Source: Candidatus Rifleibacteriota bacterium (GTDB lineage Bacteria > Muiribacteriota > Ozemobacteria > Ozemobacterales > Ozemobacteraceae). From it: a stretch of 37,993 nt of DNA. The translations under genes and the position numbers were made by a program. Below the pieces are notes generated by a model. The model saw only the letters and a list, made by a program, of their open reading frames with translations. It did not search any database and had not been told where the DNA came from. The stretch covers positions 1 to 37,993 of the forward strand of contig JAAYNI010000019.1 of NCBI GenBank assembly GCA_012520995.1, given 5' to 3'. This document shows, piece after piece, positions 30,617-37,993 of the stretch (within the stretch, counting starts at the first letter, position 1; the number at the start of each line of letters is the position of its first letter).

Positions 30617-33352
30617 ATGCTAAGATCATTATTTACTGGAGTCACAGGACTCAAACAGTTTCAAACCAAGATGGATGTGGTGTCTAACAATATCGCCAAC
30701 GTAGATACTACTGGCTTTAAACGCGGCAGAGCAATGTTTGCGGATCTCTTCTCTGAGACAATTCGTCACGGTCAGCAGTCTTTTGGGGACTTTGGCAGCC
30801 AGAATCCGATGCAGATCGGTCTTGGCACCAAGATCGCTTCGATAGACACCATAATGACTCAAGGGAAAATCGAAAATACCGGCCGGGACAATGACATAGC
30901 CATTGAAGGCGATGGATTCTTCATGGTTAAGGGCTTCGATTCCAATATATATTACACAAGAGACGGCAATCTGAACGTTTCCGACAGTCACGATCTGATT
31001 ATGACTAACACAGGAAGCAAAATTCAGGGCTGGTCTGCTATGCAGGATCCCAGAACAGGCAATCTGGAAATGAGGGAAACAGATGTTGTGCCTTATGACA
31101 TCAACATAGCCCGCTATCTCAAAAAACATGCTCATCAGACAAATGAGATTACCTATTCTTGTAATCTTCAATCCAGTTCCCCTGACAGAGATATAGAGTT
31201 TGGAGTGGAAACCCTGACATTTATTGACAGTGCCGATCAAAAGCAGGATTTACGCTTCAAATTCAAAAAACTGGATGCGGAAAACTGGCTCTGGACTGCT
31301 CATGATGATACAGAAGGAAACGTTGCGACAGGAACATTGAAGTGCGATGAAGATGGCACTGTTCTGGAAAGCACAGTAGAACCTGCCGGTTTGACTTCAA
31401 CTCTTTCAGCTCCATATTTCACTTACGACCCTGACGGAAACCCTCAGCCTGGTTCAGCTACCATGCCTATTAACAAAGTTACAAACCAAGGCAATGGCTT
31501 GAGCTCAGGTGTTACAGTTTCTGGAAACTTGGTCAAAGATGAAACAGTCGAGATTATTTTCGACGGCGGAGATCCGACCAGAGCTGTATCTTACAGAGTT
31601 GTGGGTTCAGAGCGCGGTTTCATACACTCAGGCACATTGGGCGGCACCCAAGCAAGATTTGCGGGTGATCCGGTTACCTTTGGACTTTCATGGACTCCCG
31701 CAGCTAATACTTCATTTACAGTTACAGACAGTCAGTTCGCTGTTCCGAGAACGGCTACTGTCAGCTTCGTTGGCGGCACTACTTACACAGCATCTGAGAT
31801 AGTCGATACAATAAATAATGCTCTTGCGAATGACGGTGTCAGAGCCACTGCTTATTTTGATGCTGTCACGTCACAGTTGCAAATTGTCAGCAATGAGATA
31901 GGTGAAAGACAGAACTTGACAATAGGCGGCGCTATAGGCAACTTTGCAGACCTCGGGCTTACAGCTGGCACTCAGGTCGGGACAGGCGCAGGCAAGGCGG
32001 AAGTATACAGTGACCTTGCCATGTCTGCAGCTTTCGCGGCCGACAATGTTGACGTGACAGCTGATGTTCAGCTGGTTGTCACAGACAGGCATGGCAGAGC
32101 GGCCACTATTGAGTTTCCCGACATAGTTGCAGGTGTGAATCAGATTTACTCCAGAGGAGCTATTCTGGCTGAAATCAACTCTCAGCTTGTAGCCAACAAT
32201 GTCAGCGCCAATGCGGCCTTTCTTGATACAGACAATGACGGAAGTCCAGATCAGCTTATGATCTCCAGCAATGTTCCAGGTTCAGGCGAAAGAGTTATAC
32301 TGACTGGAACCAACATCGACCAGCTTGGCTTGGCTGGCGGAAGTTATAGCGGTACTGCGGCTGTCAGTCACTTCGAATACGGAGGTTTGACCTTTGACCT
32401 CACCGAGGGAACTAATCATTGGCTTCCCAACGAGTCCTTATCCTTTGTTACAACGGCGGAAAAGGGTGCCGCTAGCTCGGTGAATATTTACGTGCCTCAG
32501 CCGGGAACCAAGAAAATGGCCTTTGCGACTAATGTTAACAACCACGAATACAAAATCGAAGGAGCTGTCAGCAAAGGTGCTCAGCATAAAACCAATATAG
32601 TTATTTATGACTCCCTTGGCACCCCTCATGGCATGGTCACCACTTGGGAACATACTGACAAAACTAAGCATGAGTGGACATACAAAATGTCATACTCTCC
32701 CGATGATCCTGAAATCCTGGCTTGGCTCAAAGACCCTGCTAACAATATACTGGATCCCGAAAGTCCTACAGATGAAGAACTTGAGCGAGCCAATGATTCT
32801 TTGATCACAGATCGCACAGGCAAGATGTATTTCCAAAACGACGGAAAGATAGATGTTGCCCGTTCTTATATTCCGTCATTCAGCTTGCAGCCGAGAGGCA
32901 GCAATCCTCTCAAAATTGATCTGGCCACTGACCTTATAACTCAATTCGATTCTCAGTTCACTACTAAGGCTGAAAATCAGGATGGATATGCTATGGGTCT
33001 TCTTCAGAAGATTTACTTCGAAGAAGACGGAGTGGTTCGCGGGGTCTATTCTAATGGACAAAAGCAGCCTATAGCACAGCTTGCCATAGCTACTTTTAAC
33101 AATCCGGAAGGTTTGGAAAAGAAAGGCAATAATCTCTATGCCTTTGCTCCGGGTTCAGGTCTGGCAGTTGTTTCAAGAGCAGGAGTAGGGCTTGCTGGCA
33201 AAGTAGTGGCTAACTCGCTTGAAATGAGCAATGTAGATCTTTCTCAGGAGTTCACCGATATGATTGTTACTCAAAGAGCTTTCCAAGCAAACTCCAGAGT
33301 AATAACTACATCAGATGAACTTTTGCAGGAATTGGTAAACCTTAAACGCTGA
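30617..33352 (+). CDS. flgE: Flagellar hook protein FlgE (unusually long)
   Basis: Subunit of the flagellar hook. The ATG at 30617 has AGGG nine bases upstream. The D0 N-terminus LRSLFTGVTGLKQFQTKMDV, then VSNNIANVDTTGFKRGRAMF, and the C-terminus LEMSNVDLSQEFTDMIVTQR, then AFQANSRVITTSDELLQ are canonical. At 911 aa it is about twice the usual 400-500 aa. The extra mass lies in the outer domains (about residues 200-650) and includes two stretches resembling the flagellin/hook IN domain (near residues 375-470 and 480-600). Exported through the FlhA/FlhB gate encoded in this window. A terminator-like hairpin follows the stop. Confidence 0.93.
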   Translation: MLRSLFTGVTGLKQFQTKMDVVSNNIANVDTTGFKRGRAMFADLFSETIRHGQQSFGDFGSQNPMQIGLGTKIASIDTIMTQGKIENTGRDNDIAIEGDGFFMVKGFDSNIYYTRDGNLNVSDSHDLIMTNTGSKIQGWSAMQDPRTGNLEMRETDVVPYDINIARYLKKHAHQTNEITYSCNLQSSSPDRDIEFGVETLTFIDSADQKQDLRFKFKKLDAENWLWTAHDDTEGNVATGTLKCDEDGTVLESTVEPAGLTSTLSAPYFTYDPDGNPQPGSATMPINKVTNQGNGLSSGVTVSGNLVKDETVEIIFDGGDPTRAVSYRVVGSERGFIHSGTLGGTQARFAGDPVTFGLSWTPAANTSFTVTDSQFAVPRTATVSFVGGTTYTASEIVDTINNALANDGVRATAYFDAVTSQLQIVSNEIGERQNLTIGGAIGNFADLGLTAGTQVGTGAGKAEVYSDLAMSAAFAADNVDVTADVQLVVTDRHGRAATIEFPDIVAGVNQIYSRGAILAEINSQLVANNVSANAAFLDTDNDGSPDQLMISSNVPGSGERVILTGTNIDQLGLAGGSYSGTAAVSHFEYGGLTFDLTEGTNHWLPNESLSFVTTAEKGAASSVNIYVPQPGTKKMAFATNVNNHEYKIEGAVSKGAQHKTNIVIYDSLGTPHGMVTTWEHTDKTKHEWTYKMSYSPDDPEILAWLKDPANNILDPESPTDEELERANDSLITDRTGKMYFQNDGKIDVARSYIPSFSLQPRGSNPLKIDLATDLITQFDSQFTTKAENQDGYAMGLLQKIYFEEDGVVRGVYSNGQKQPIAQLAIATFNNPEGLEKKGNNLYAFAPGSGLAVVSRAGVGLAGKVVANSLEMSNVDLSQEFTDMIVTQRAFQANSRVITTSDELLQELVNLKR

Positions 33353-33383
33353 TTTCAAGTAAATAAAGGCTAAAAGTTAACAG

Positions 33384-33433
33384 ACTGGCGTTTTTGTCCG
33401 ATAATAATAAGGACTGAAACGCCAGTTATTTTA
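33384..33433 (+). terminator. Terminator-like hairpin after flgE
   Basis: ACTGGCGTTT (33384-33393) pairs perfectly with AAACGCCAGT (33417-33426), with an inner GTCC/GGAC stem, followed by TATTTTAT. It lies 31 bases after the flgE stop and probably lowers expression of fliL and the genes after it. Confidence 0.7.
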
Positions 33434-33526
33434 TAAAACTTGGAGGAGTATATCAAGGAAAGAGCCTAAAATTCGGTGAAGCCTCATTGACTTGCCTTAT
33501 CAGCTCGTGTTACCTTGAGTCTAATT

Positions 33527-33994
33527 ATGTCTTTCAAAACGAAAATATTACTCTTTTTAGTATTGCTGGTCTTAGCTTTTCTGGGAACTACATTTGTCGT
33601 GTATAGGATTTCCTCTAAAGCAGCTGCCAAGCCGGCCTCGGAGTTGCCTGCTGAGACGGTGAACTCCTATGAGAGCCAAAAAGACAAAATCAGCCGATTT
33701 AATCTTGGCGATTTTATGGCGACTGCAAGAGATCAGGAATTGCACTATATCAAGATTCAGATTGAAGTAGCTTATGTTGGCGACCTTGAGTCGGTTCTTG
33801 AAGAGCACGAAGCTGAATTGCGCGACAAAGTTACTAATCACCTCATGAAGCTGACCATTCAAAGAGCAAAAGAAGACTATATAGACGGTTTTTTGCACAA
33901 AGATCTTGAAAGAGAACTCAATAAAATATTGGGAACTTCCGCTTCTGAAAGCAGGATCGTAAGAGTTGTAATTCCTTCGTTCTTGGTTAACTGA
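33527..33994 (+). CDS. fliL: Flagellar basal-body protein FliL
   Basis: Single-pass inner-membrane protein beside the stators that supports torque. 155 aa: a membrane helix at about 7-26, a short linker, and a periplasmic domain ending with the typical RVVIPSFLVN. The ATG at 33527 has no good ribosome site, and a TTG at 33515 would add four residues. A strong GGAGGAG at 33442-33448 is too far upstream to serve it. Because a hairpin terminator separates it from flgE, it may have its own promoter (possibly TTGACT near 33489). Confidence 0.88.
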   Translation: MSFKTKILLFLVLLVLAFLGTTFVVYRISSKAAAKPASELPAETVNSYESQKDKISRFNLGDFMATARDQELHYIKIQIEVAYVGDLESVLEEHEAELRDKVTNHLMKLTIQRAKEDYIDGFLHKDLERELNKILGTSASESRIVRVVIPSFLVN

Positions 33995-34031
33995 CAAAGC
34001 TTTTATCTCGAAAGGCGGAGCTGGACAGCAG

Positions 34032-35066
34032 ATGGTTGACACCTTATCACAAAGCGAAATAGATGCTCTATTGTCCGCATTGACTCTTGTCGACGAGACG
34101 GAGATGTCCAAGGGCAAAGACAAAGCCTCATCTTCTAAGACCGCTTCTTCCGAAGATAAGAAAAAGAAAGAAACTCTCTACGACTTCAGACGTCAAACCA
34201 AATTTTCCAGAGAGCAGATGGGCACTATGCAAATGGTGCATGAGATATTTGCAAGACTCTTAGGAACCGACCTGTCTACTCGTTTAAGAGCCTATGTTCA
34301 GGCCACTGTGATGTCTGTTGAGCAAAAAACCTTTGAGGAATTTACACAAAAGATTTACAGCCCGACTTTTTTAACTGTCATTTCAGATGATGCTCTTGCT
34401 GACAAGATAATGATAGACATGAACTTAAGCATTGCCTTTGCCATTCTTGACAGACTCCTTGGCGGCAGCGGTACTCCTCTTGGTATTCTTAGACAGCTTA
34501 CAGGCGTTGAAAAACGCATAATGCAAAAAATCCTTAAAGAACTGATGAAGTTCTATGAAGAAGCTTGGGAGAATATAGTAAAACTTTCACCTCAAATTGA
34601 CCTTATAGAGTCTAATCCGCAGTTCGCTCAGATAGTTCCCCCTAACGAAATTGTGGTAGCAATAGCTATTGAGGTCAAAATTCACGATATTATTGGTGAT
34701 ATGAATATCTGCATACCCTATTGCACAGTTGAGCCAATAATCGACAGGTTTAATGCGGCTTCTTGGTTTGCGGCACTTCGAAAAGAGCCGGGGCAGGGGA
34801 GCAATCTTGCTATGCTGACACAGCTTGAGGCTATGACTGTGCCTCTTGTTGTCGAGCTTGGAACTACGACTTGTCATCTCAGCGATATTTTGAATTTGCA
34901 GCCTGGCGATTACATAGTGACTGACCAGTCGGCAAAGAATGATTTGAACATCAAAGTAGGAAATTTAGTGAAATTTTTGGGAACACCGGGAATATCTGGA
35001 AAAAGAATGGCGATATCCATAACAGAGGTTTTTGAATCCCATGACGAAACCGGGAGGAACATTTAA
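34032..35066 (+). CDS. fliM: Flagellar motor switch protein FliM
   Basis: C-ring protein that binds phosphorylated CheY and sets rotation direction. 344 aa. The N-terminal CheY-binding segment (LSQSEIDALLSAL) is present, followed by a charged linker, the CheC-like middle domain (about 50-240) and a C-terminal SpoA domain (about 255-335). Ends directly against fliY. Confidence 0.95.
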   Translation: MVDTLSQSEIDALLSALTLVDETEMSKGKDKASSSKTASSEDKKKKETLYDFRRQTKFSREQMGTMQMVHEIFARLLGTDLSTRLRAYVQATVMSVEQKTFEEFTQKIYSPTFLTVISDDALADKIMIDMNLSIAFAILDRLLGGSGTPLGILRQLTGVEKRIMQKILKELMKFYEEAWENIVKLSPQIDLIESNPQFAQIVPPNEIVVAIAIEVKIHDIIGDMNICIPYCTVEPIIDRFNAASWFAALRKEPGQGSNLAMLTQLEAMTVPLVVELGTTTCHLSDILNLQPGDYIVTDQSAKNDLNIKVGNLVKFLGTPGISGKRMAISITEVFESHDETGRNI

Positions 35067-36500
35067 GTGAGCGATATACTGACTCAAGACGAAATAAACG
35101 CTTTGCTCAGTGGCGAAATCCCAGCTAAGGAAGAAAATGAGCTAAAACCTGAAAAACAGCACTCTGAGCCTGTGAAGCAAGAGACGGCTCCTAAGCAGGA
35201 ATCAAAAAGCCAGTCTTCAGAAAAATCAAAAGACGGCGATGGCTACCGCTTCTCACAAGAAGATATAAATCAACTTGGGGAAGTCTCAAAGCTTTCGTTG
35301 GGTGCGACTTCTTCTGTGGTTCAAATTCTCTTGAATAAAGATATCGAGATAGAAATGCGCAGACTCAGAGTCTTGTCCTTCAAGGAAATTATAGCCGAAT
35401 ATAAAAACGAAGAATATGTGTTTGCTAAAATCGCTTTTACAGAAGGTTTTAACAGCATGTCTTACATACTGTTGAAAAAATCATCTTCAGCGGTTATAGG
35501 CGACTTGATGATCGGCGGAGATGGTGTCAGGAGCAAGTTTGAGGAGATTCATATTTCTGCGGTAGGCGAGCTTCTTAACCAAATGATGGGAAAGACTACC
35601 ACAAGTCTTTCAGAGATATTTAAAAAGCGTGTGGATATCTCTCCGCCAGAGGTAGAACTGGTTTCTCTCAGTAAAATGAAGCCGCAAGATGAACTTTCCG
35701 AGGACTCAGAATTTTTATTGACTACTTTTTTAATTAAAATTGGTGATTTAATTACTACGGAAATCATACAGCTTCTGCCGATAGATTTTGCAGCCAGTAT
35801 GGCTAAAGAATTGAATGATATCAAAGCTAGAAGAGAAGAGAAAGAAAGCACGGGTGTGAATATGGCTAAAAAAACACTGGCTGCTCCCCCTTCGCAGCAG
35901 ACATCTGAACAAAAACAATCGCAGCAAGGACAGCAGCAGACTGTCTCTCCTCCGTCTTATCAAGGCTCGCAGCCATATCCTCAAACGCCACAGCCTCCAT
36001 ATCTTAATCCTCACGCAGGCTATCCGCAAGGGCAGCAGGGCTATGCTCCGCAAGGCTATCAGCCTCAGCCTGCCGGTTATCCTGGTTCTTATTTTCCTCC
36101 TCCTCTTCAGCAACAGCCTTTCCAAGGCCAAATGCCTCCTTATCCGCAGCAATCCGTTCCGCCTTGCGGAATGTCCCCCTTGGCGGCTCCGCCTCTTCAG
36201 GGAGCGGCTCCTGAGTTTCCTCTTTTGCAAATGCCTCACTCAATAGGTTTGCAATCAAATATAGATCTTTTGCTTGATGTGCACTTGCAGGTAACGGTAG
36301 AACTTGGCAGAACCAAAATGCTCATTAAAGATGTGCTTGAATTGGGAGTAGGTTCTGTAGTAGAGTTGAATAAGCTAGCAGGCGAATCTGTGGAAGTTTT
36401 TGTTAATAATAAACTCATAGCCAAAGGCGAAGTAGTTGTCATAGATGAAAACTTTGCAGTTAGAATAACAAGCATAGTAAATCCTCAAGAAAGGATATAA
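35067..36500 (+). CDS. fliY: Flagellar motor switch phosphatase FliY (FliN with CheC-like domain)
   Basis: C-ring component that also dephosphorylates CheY-P. It starts at a GTG abutting the fliM stop, with GGGAGG nine bases upstream. Order: CheY-P-binding segment [11 protein letters not shown] (5-15); charged linker; CheC-like domain (60-250); a Pro/Gln/Tyr-rich linker (about 275-388); FliN/SpoA domain (393-470). The second CheC active-site helix keeps E168-LL-N171. The first has E72-VS-K75, with Lys replacing the usual Asn, so only one phosphatase site looks functional. The 110-residue PQGQQGY-type linker is long for the family. Confidence 0.92.
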   Translation: MSDILTQDEINALLSGEIPAKEENELKPEKQHSEPVKQETAPKQESKSQSSEKSKDGDGYRFSQEDINQLGEVSKLSLGATSSVVQILLNKDIEIEMRRLRVLSFKEIIAEYKNEEYVFAKIAFTEGFNSMSYILLKKSSSAVIGDLMIGGDGVRSKFEEIHISAVGELLNQMMGKTTTSLSEIFKKRVDISPPEVELVSLSKMKPQDELSEDSEFLLTTFLIKIGDLITTEIIQLLPIDFAASMAKELNDIKARREEKESTGVNMAKKTLAAPPSQQTSEQKQSQQGQQQTVSPPSYQGSQPYPQTPQPPYLNPHAGYPQGQQGYAPQGYQPQPAGYPGSYFPPPLQQQPFQGQMPPYPQQSVPPCGMSPLAAPPLQGAAPEFPLLQMPHSIGLQSNIDLLLDVHLQVTVELGRTKMLIKDVLELGVGSVVELNKLAGESVEVFVNNKLIAKGEVVVIDENFAVRITSIVNPQERI

Positions 36501-36527
36501 GCTCAGCGGCGAAGTTGCACAAAAGAC

Positions 36528-36899
36528 ATGCCTCAGACAAAGAAAACCATACTTATAGTTGACGATGCGGCTTTTATGCGTATGATGCTGAAAGACATAT
36601 TGGTCAAAAACGGCTATGATGTCATAGGCGAAGCCAAAACTGGCAAAGAAGCTATTGAGCTGTATCAAAAACTTAAGCCCGATCTTACTACCATGGATAT
36701 AACTATGCCGGAAATGAACGGCATAGAAGCTGTAAAAGCCATAATGAAGCTGGATGCTGGAGCAAGAATCATTATGTGCAGCGCTATGGGGCAGCAAGCA
36801 ATGGTTATTGACGCTATTCAGGCGGGAGCCAAAGACTTTATTGTCAAACCTTTCCAGCAAATGAGAGTTATAGAAGCCGTACATAAGGCTTTAAGATAA
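36528..36899 (+). CDS. cheY: Chemotaxis response regulator CheY
   Basis: Single receiver domain, 123 aa. Acid pocket D12/D13, phosphorylation site D57, S85 at the Thr/Ser switch position and K107 are all in place. Its position between fliY and fliO is that of the Firmicutes/spirochaete fla/che operon CheY. It is expected to be phosphorylated by a CheA encoded elsewhere, to bind FliM, and to be switched off by FliY. The ribosome site is weak. Confidence 0.93.
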   Translation: MPQTKKTILIVDDAAFMRMMLKDILVKNGYDVIGEAKTGKEAIELYQKLKPDLTTMDITMPEMNGIEAVKAIMKLDAGARIIMCSAMGQQAMVIDAIQAGAKDFIVKPFQQMRVIEAVHKALR

Positions 36900-36910
36900 A
36901 GAGTTTTTTA

Positions 36911-37639
36911 ATGACTGCGAAAAAAAATATTCTTTTGCAAGTCTCCCTCATTTTTTTCTCGCTGATATTTTTTTTACCTGTTTTTGCTCAAGAACCGCAA
37001 TCTGTCGGAGTGGCAGAGTATATTTCTGATGAAGCTTCGGATTCTTATGCACCTGATTCTTCAGTTGTATCTGCAAATCAAGTATCAATCGCTAATCCTG
37101 AACAACTGACTCCGAAACTTTCACCTAAACCTCAGATTTATGTCGATCCTGACGGCGATAAGCCCCTGTTTAAAAGCGATCGTGTTGCAATAGCAACTGA
37201 CAGCTCCAAAACCCAAGAGGGCATGCAAGTTTTGAATTTGGCCTTGAATCTTTTTATTGGCTTATTCGCTGTAATTCTTTTAGCGTTAGGCATTTCCTAT
37301 TGGCTGCAAAAAGGTAAAGTCTTTTCCGGTTCAGGACACGGAAAAGTTATTTCTGTGATTCCGCTGAATACCAAGAATTGCTTCTTGTATATAACTGAGG
37401 TTTTGGGCAGAGTTTTTATTTTGGGCGTGACAGATACAAATGTAAATCTAATAGCCGAGATAACTGACAAATTCACCTTGGACATGCTTAAGCTGGAGAA
37501 TGGTCAAAGTCTTGGCGGCGCAGCCAGACTCTTCCCCTTTTTGAACAGGGCTGATGACACAGCTGCAGAAGAAACTCCTGAAACAGCTGAAACAACTCCT
37601 GACATAGTACCCCCTTCAGAAGAACAGCAGAATATTTAG
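36911..37639 (+). CDS. fliO: Flagellar export gate assembly protein FliO
   Basis: Membrane protein that helps assemble the FliP ring. 242 aa: a signal peptide (1-26, ending PVFAQ), a Ser/Pro-rich extracytoplasmic segment, a membrane helix (about 105-130) and the small cytoplasmic FliO domain (KVISVIPLNTKNCFLYITEV then RVFILGVTDTNVNLI). The acidic Thr/Pro/Glu-rich tail (210-242) is variable. In most relatives fliP follows directly; here fliP is about 22 kb away on the other strand. Confidence 0.85.
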   Translation: MTAKKNILLQVSLIFFSLIFFLPVFAQEPQSVGVAEYISDEASDSYAPDSSVVSANQVSIANPEQLTPKLSPKPQIYVDPDGDKPLFKSDRVAIATDSSKTQEGMQVLNLALNLFIGLFAVILLALGISYWLQKGKVFSGSGHGKVISVIPLNTKNCFLYITEVLGRVFILGVTDTNVNLIAEITDKFTLDMLKLENGQSLGGAARLFPFLNRADDTAAEETPETAETTPDIVPPSEEQQNI

Positions 37640-37845
37640 GCAAAATGAAGCGATAGTGCTGTTTTTTCTCTAAAAGTTTTTTTAAAAAAGAAGAATTCAT
37701 GATCCACTGATTGTAACAAACAGTGGTTAGTGGATGGTGGGTAGTGGAGCTGTTTTAGAACCGCAGCTTTTTTTATATTTTGTTTCTTTATTTGCAAGAA
37801 TAACTGTCAATTCTTAATTTTAGAGATGGCAATGTCTTTTAATTG
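37640..37845. other. Spacer between fliO and the tetranucleotide repeat
   Basis: No gene is seen. A GTGG/TAGTGG-rich stretch at 37721-37747 resembles the G-rich repeats elsewhere. CCACTG/CAGTGG (37705-37710 and 37722-37727) can pair. Confidence 0.4.
37748..37774 (+). terminator. Probable terminator of the fliK-fliO operon
   Basis: AGCTG (37748-37752) pairs with CAGCT (37764-37768) across an 11-base loop, followed by seven T residues. The stem is short, so efficiency is uncertain. Confidence 0.5.
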
Positions 37846-37875
37846 TTGACATGCGGTCGGCAAAAAAGCTATTCT
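37846..37875 (+). promoter_or_regulatory. Promoter upstream of the tetranucleotide-repeat ORF
   Basis: A perfect TTGACA (37846-37851), 18-base spacer, TATTCT (37870-37875). Predicted start (about 37882) coincides with the ATG of one of the frames entering the repeat, which would make a leaderless message. Confidence 0.5.
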
Positions 37876-37881
37876 TTCTCC

Positions 37882-37993
<112 letters not shown>

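Noticed and set aside
30629-31240. 203-codon minus-strand frame inside flgE
   Set aside because: Antisense to the conserved FlgE N-terminus; no ribosome site.
33572-34123. 183-codon minus-strand frame across fliL and the fliM start
   Set aside because: Antisense to two conserved flagellar genes.
35748-36239. 163-codon Arg/Leu-rich minus-strand frame inside fliY
   Set aside because: A by-product of the CAG/CCT-rich linker codons read backwards.

Overview
The window is an AT-rich bacterial chromosome segment dominated by flagellar genes. The cell appears to be a flagellated diderm. Diderm evidence is a secreted protein with a C-terminal part that looks like an outer-membrane beta-barrel, a lipoprotein, and an exported M23 peptidase. 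The flagellar genes have a Firmicutes/spirochaete-like flavour (short FlgD, the TIGR02530 flagellar-operon protein, a FliY-type switch protein with a CheC-like domain, a CheY inside the operon). I cannot place the phylum from sequence alone; a deep-branching or candidate lineage is a guess. Both window edges look like assembly-breaking sequence: a truncated IS630-type transposase on the left and a 94-bp GCAA tetranucleotide repeat on the right.

Layout. 1-53: 5' end of an IS630-like transposase (minus). 204-1451: RNase D. 1646-5138 (minus): potassium-uptake operon trkH-trkA, then an orphan TM/HAMP-like protein and a possible 40-aa ORF. 5244-5741: a self-contained unit for a 57-aa unknown protein. 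5742-6258: a gene-free stretch packed with dispersed repeats. 6259-9294 (minus): two exported proteins, one coiled-coil-like and one barrel-like. 9443-11431: M23 peptidase. 11432-11720: a second repeat-rich spacer. 11721-14783 (minus): fliP-fliQ-fliR-flhB. 14955-20288 (plus, divergent): flhA, an unrecognised MinD-like gene without a P-loop, flhG, flhF. 20804-21898: perR-type regulator and 1-Cys-type peroxiredoxin behind a palindromic operator. 22061-25136: C5-cytosine methyltransferase, acetyltransferase and a convergent unknown 520-aa protein. 25425-27498: two small exported lipocalin-like proteins flanking a half-size EamA transporter. 27704-37639: fliK-flgD-TIGR02530-flgE-fliL-fliM-fliY-cheY-fliO.

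How it works together. The two flagellar blocks are the halves of the classic fla/che operon. FliO/P/Q/R, FlhB and FlhA form the export gate, FlhF/FlhG set flagellar number and position, FliK/FlgD/FlgE build the hook, and FliL/M/Y with CheY form the stator-switch output. The halves are about 7 kb apart, and fliPQR-flhB is inverted relative to flhA. A near-consensus sigma-28 promoter stands before fliK.

Most interesting points: the P-loop-less MinD-like protein between FlhA and FlhG; G-rich repeat sequence that forms the last codons and stop of both RNase D and FlhB, including a potential G-quadruplex across the flhB stop; the mosaic of short repeats shared by intergenic regions; and the in-frame GCAA repeat just after two possible start codons at the right edge, which looks like a phase-variable locus.
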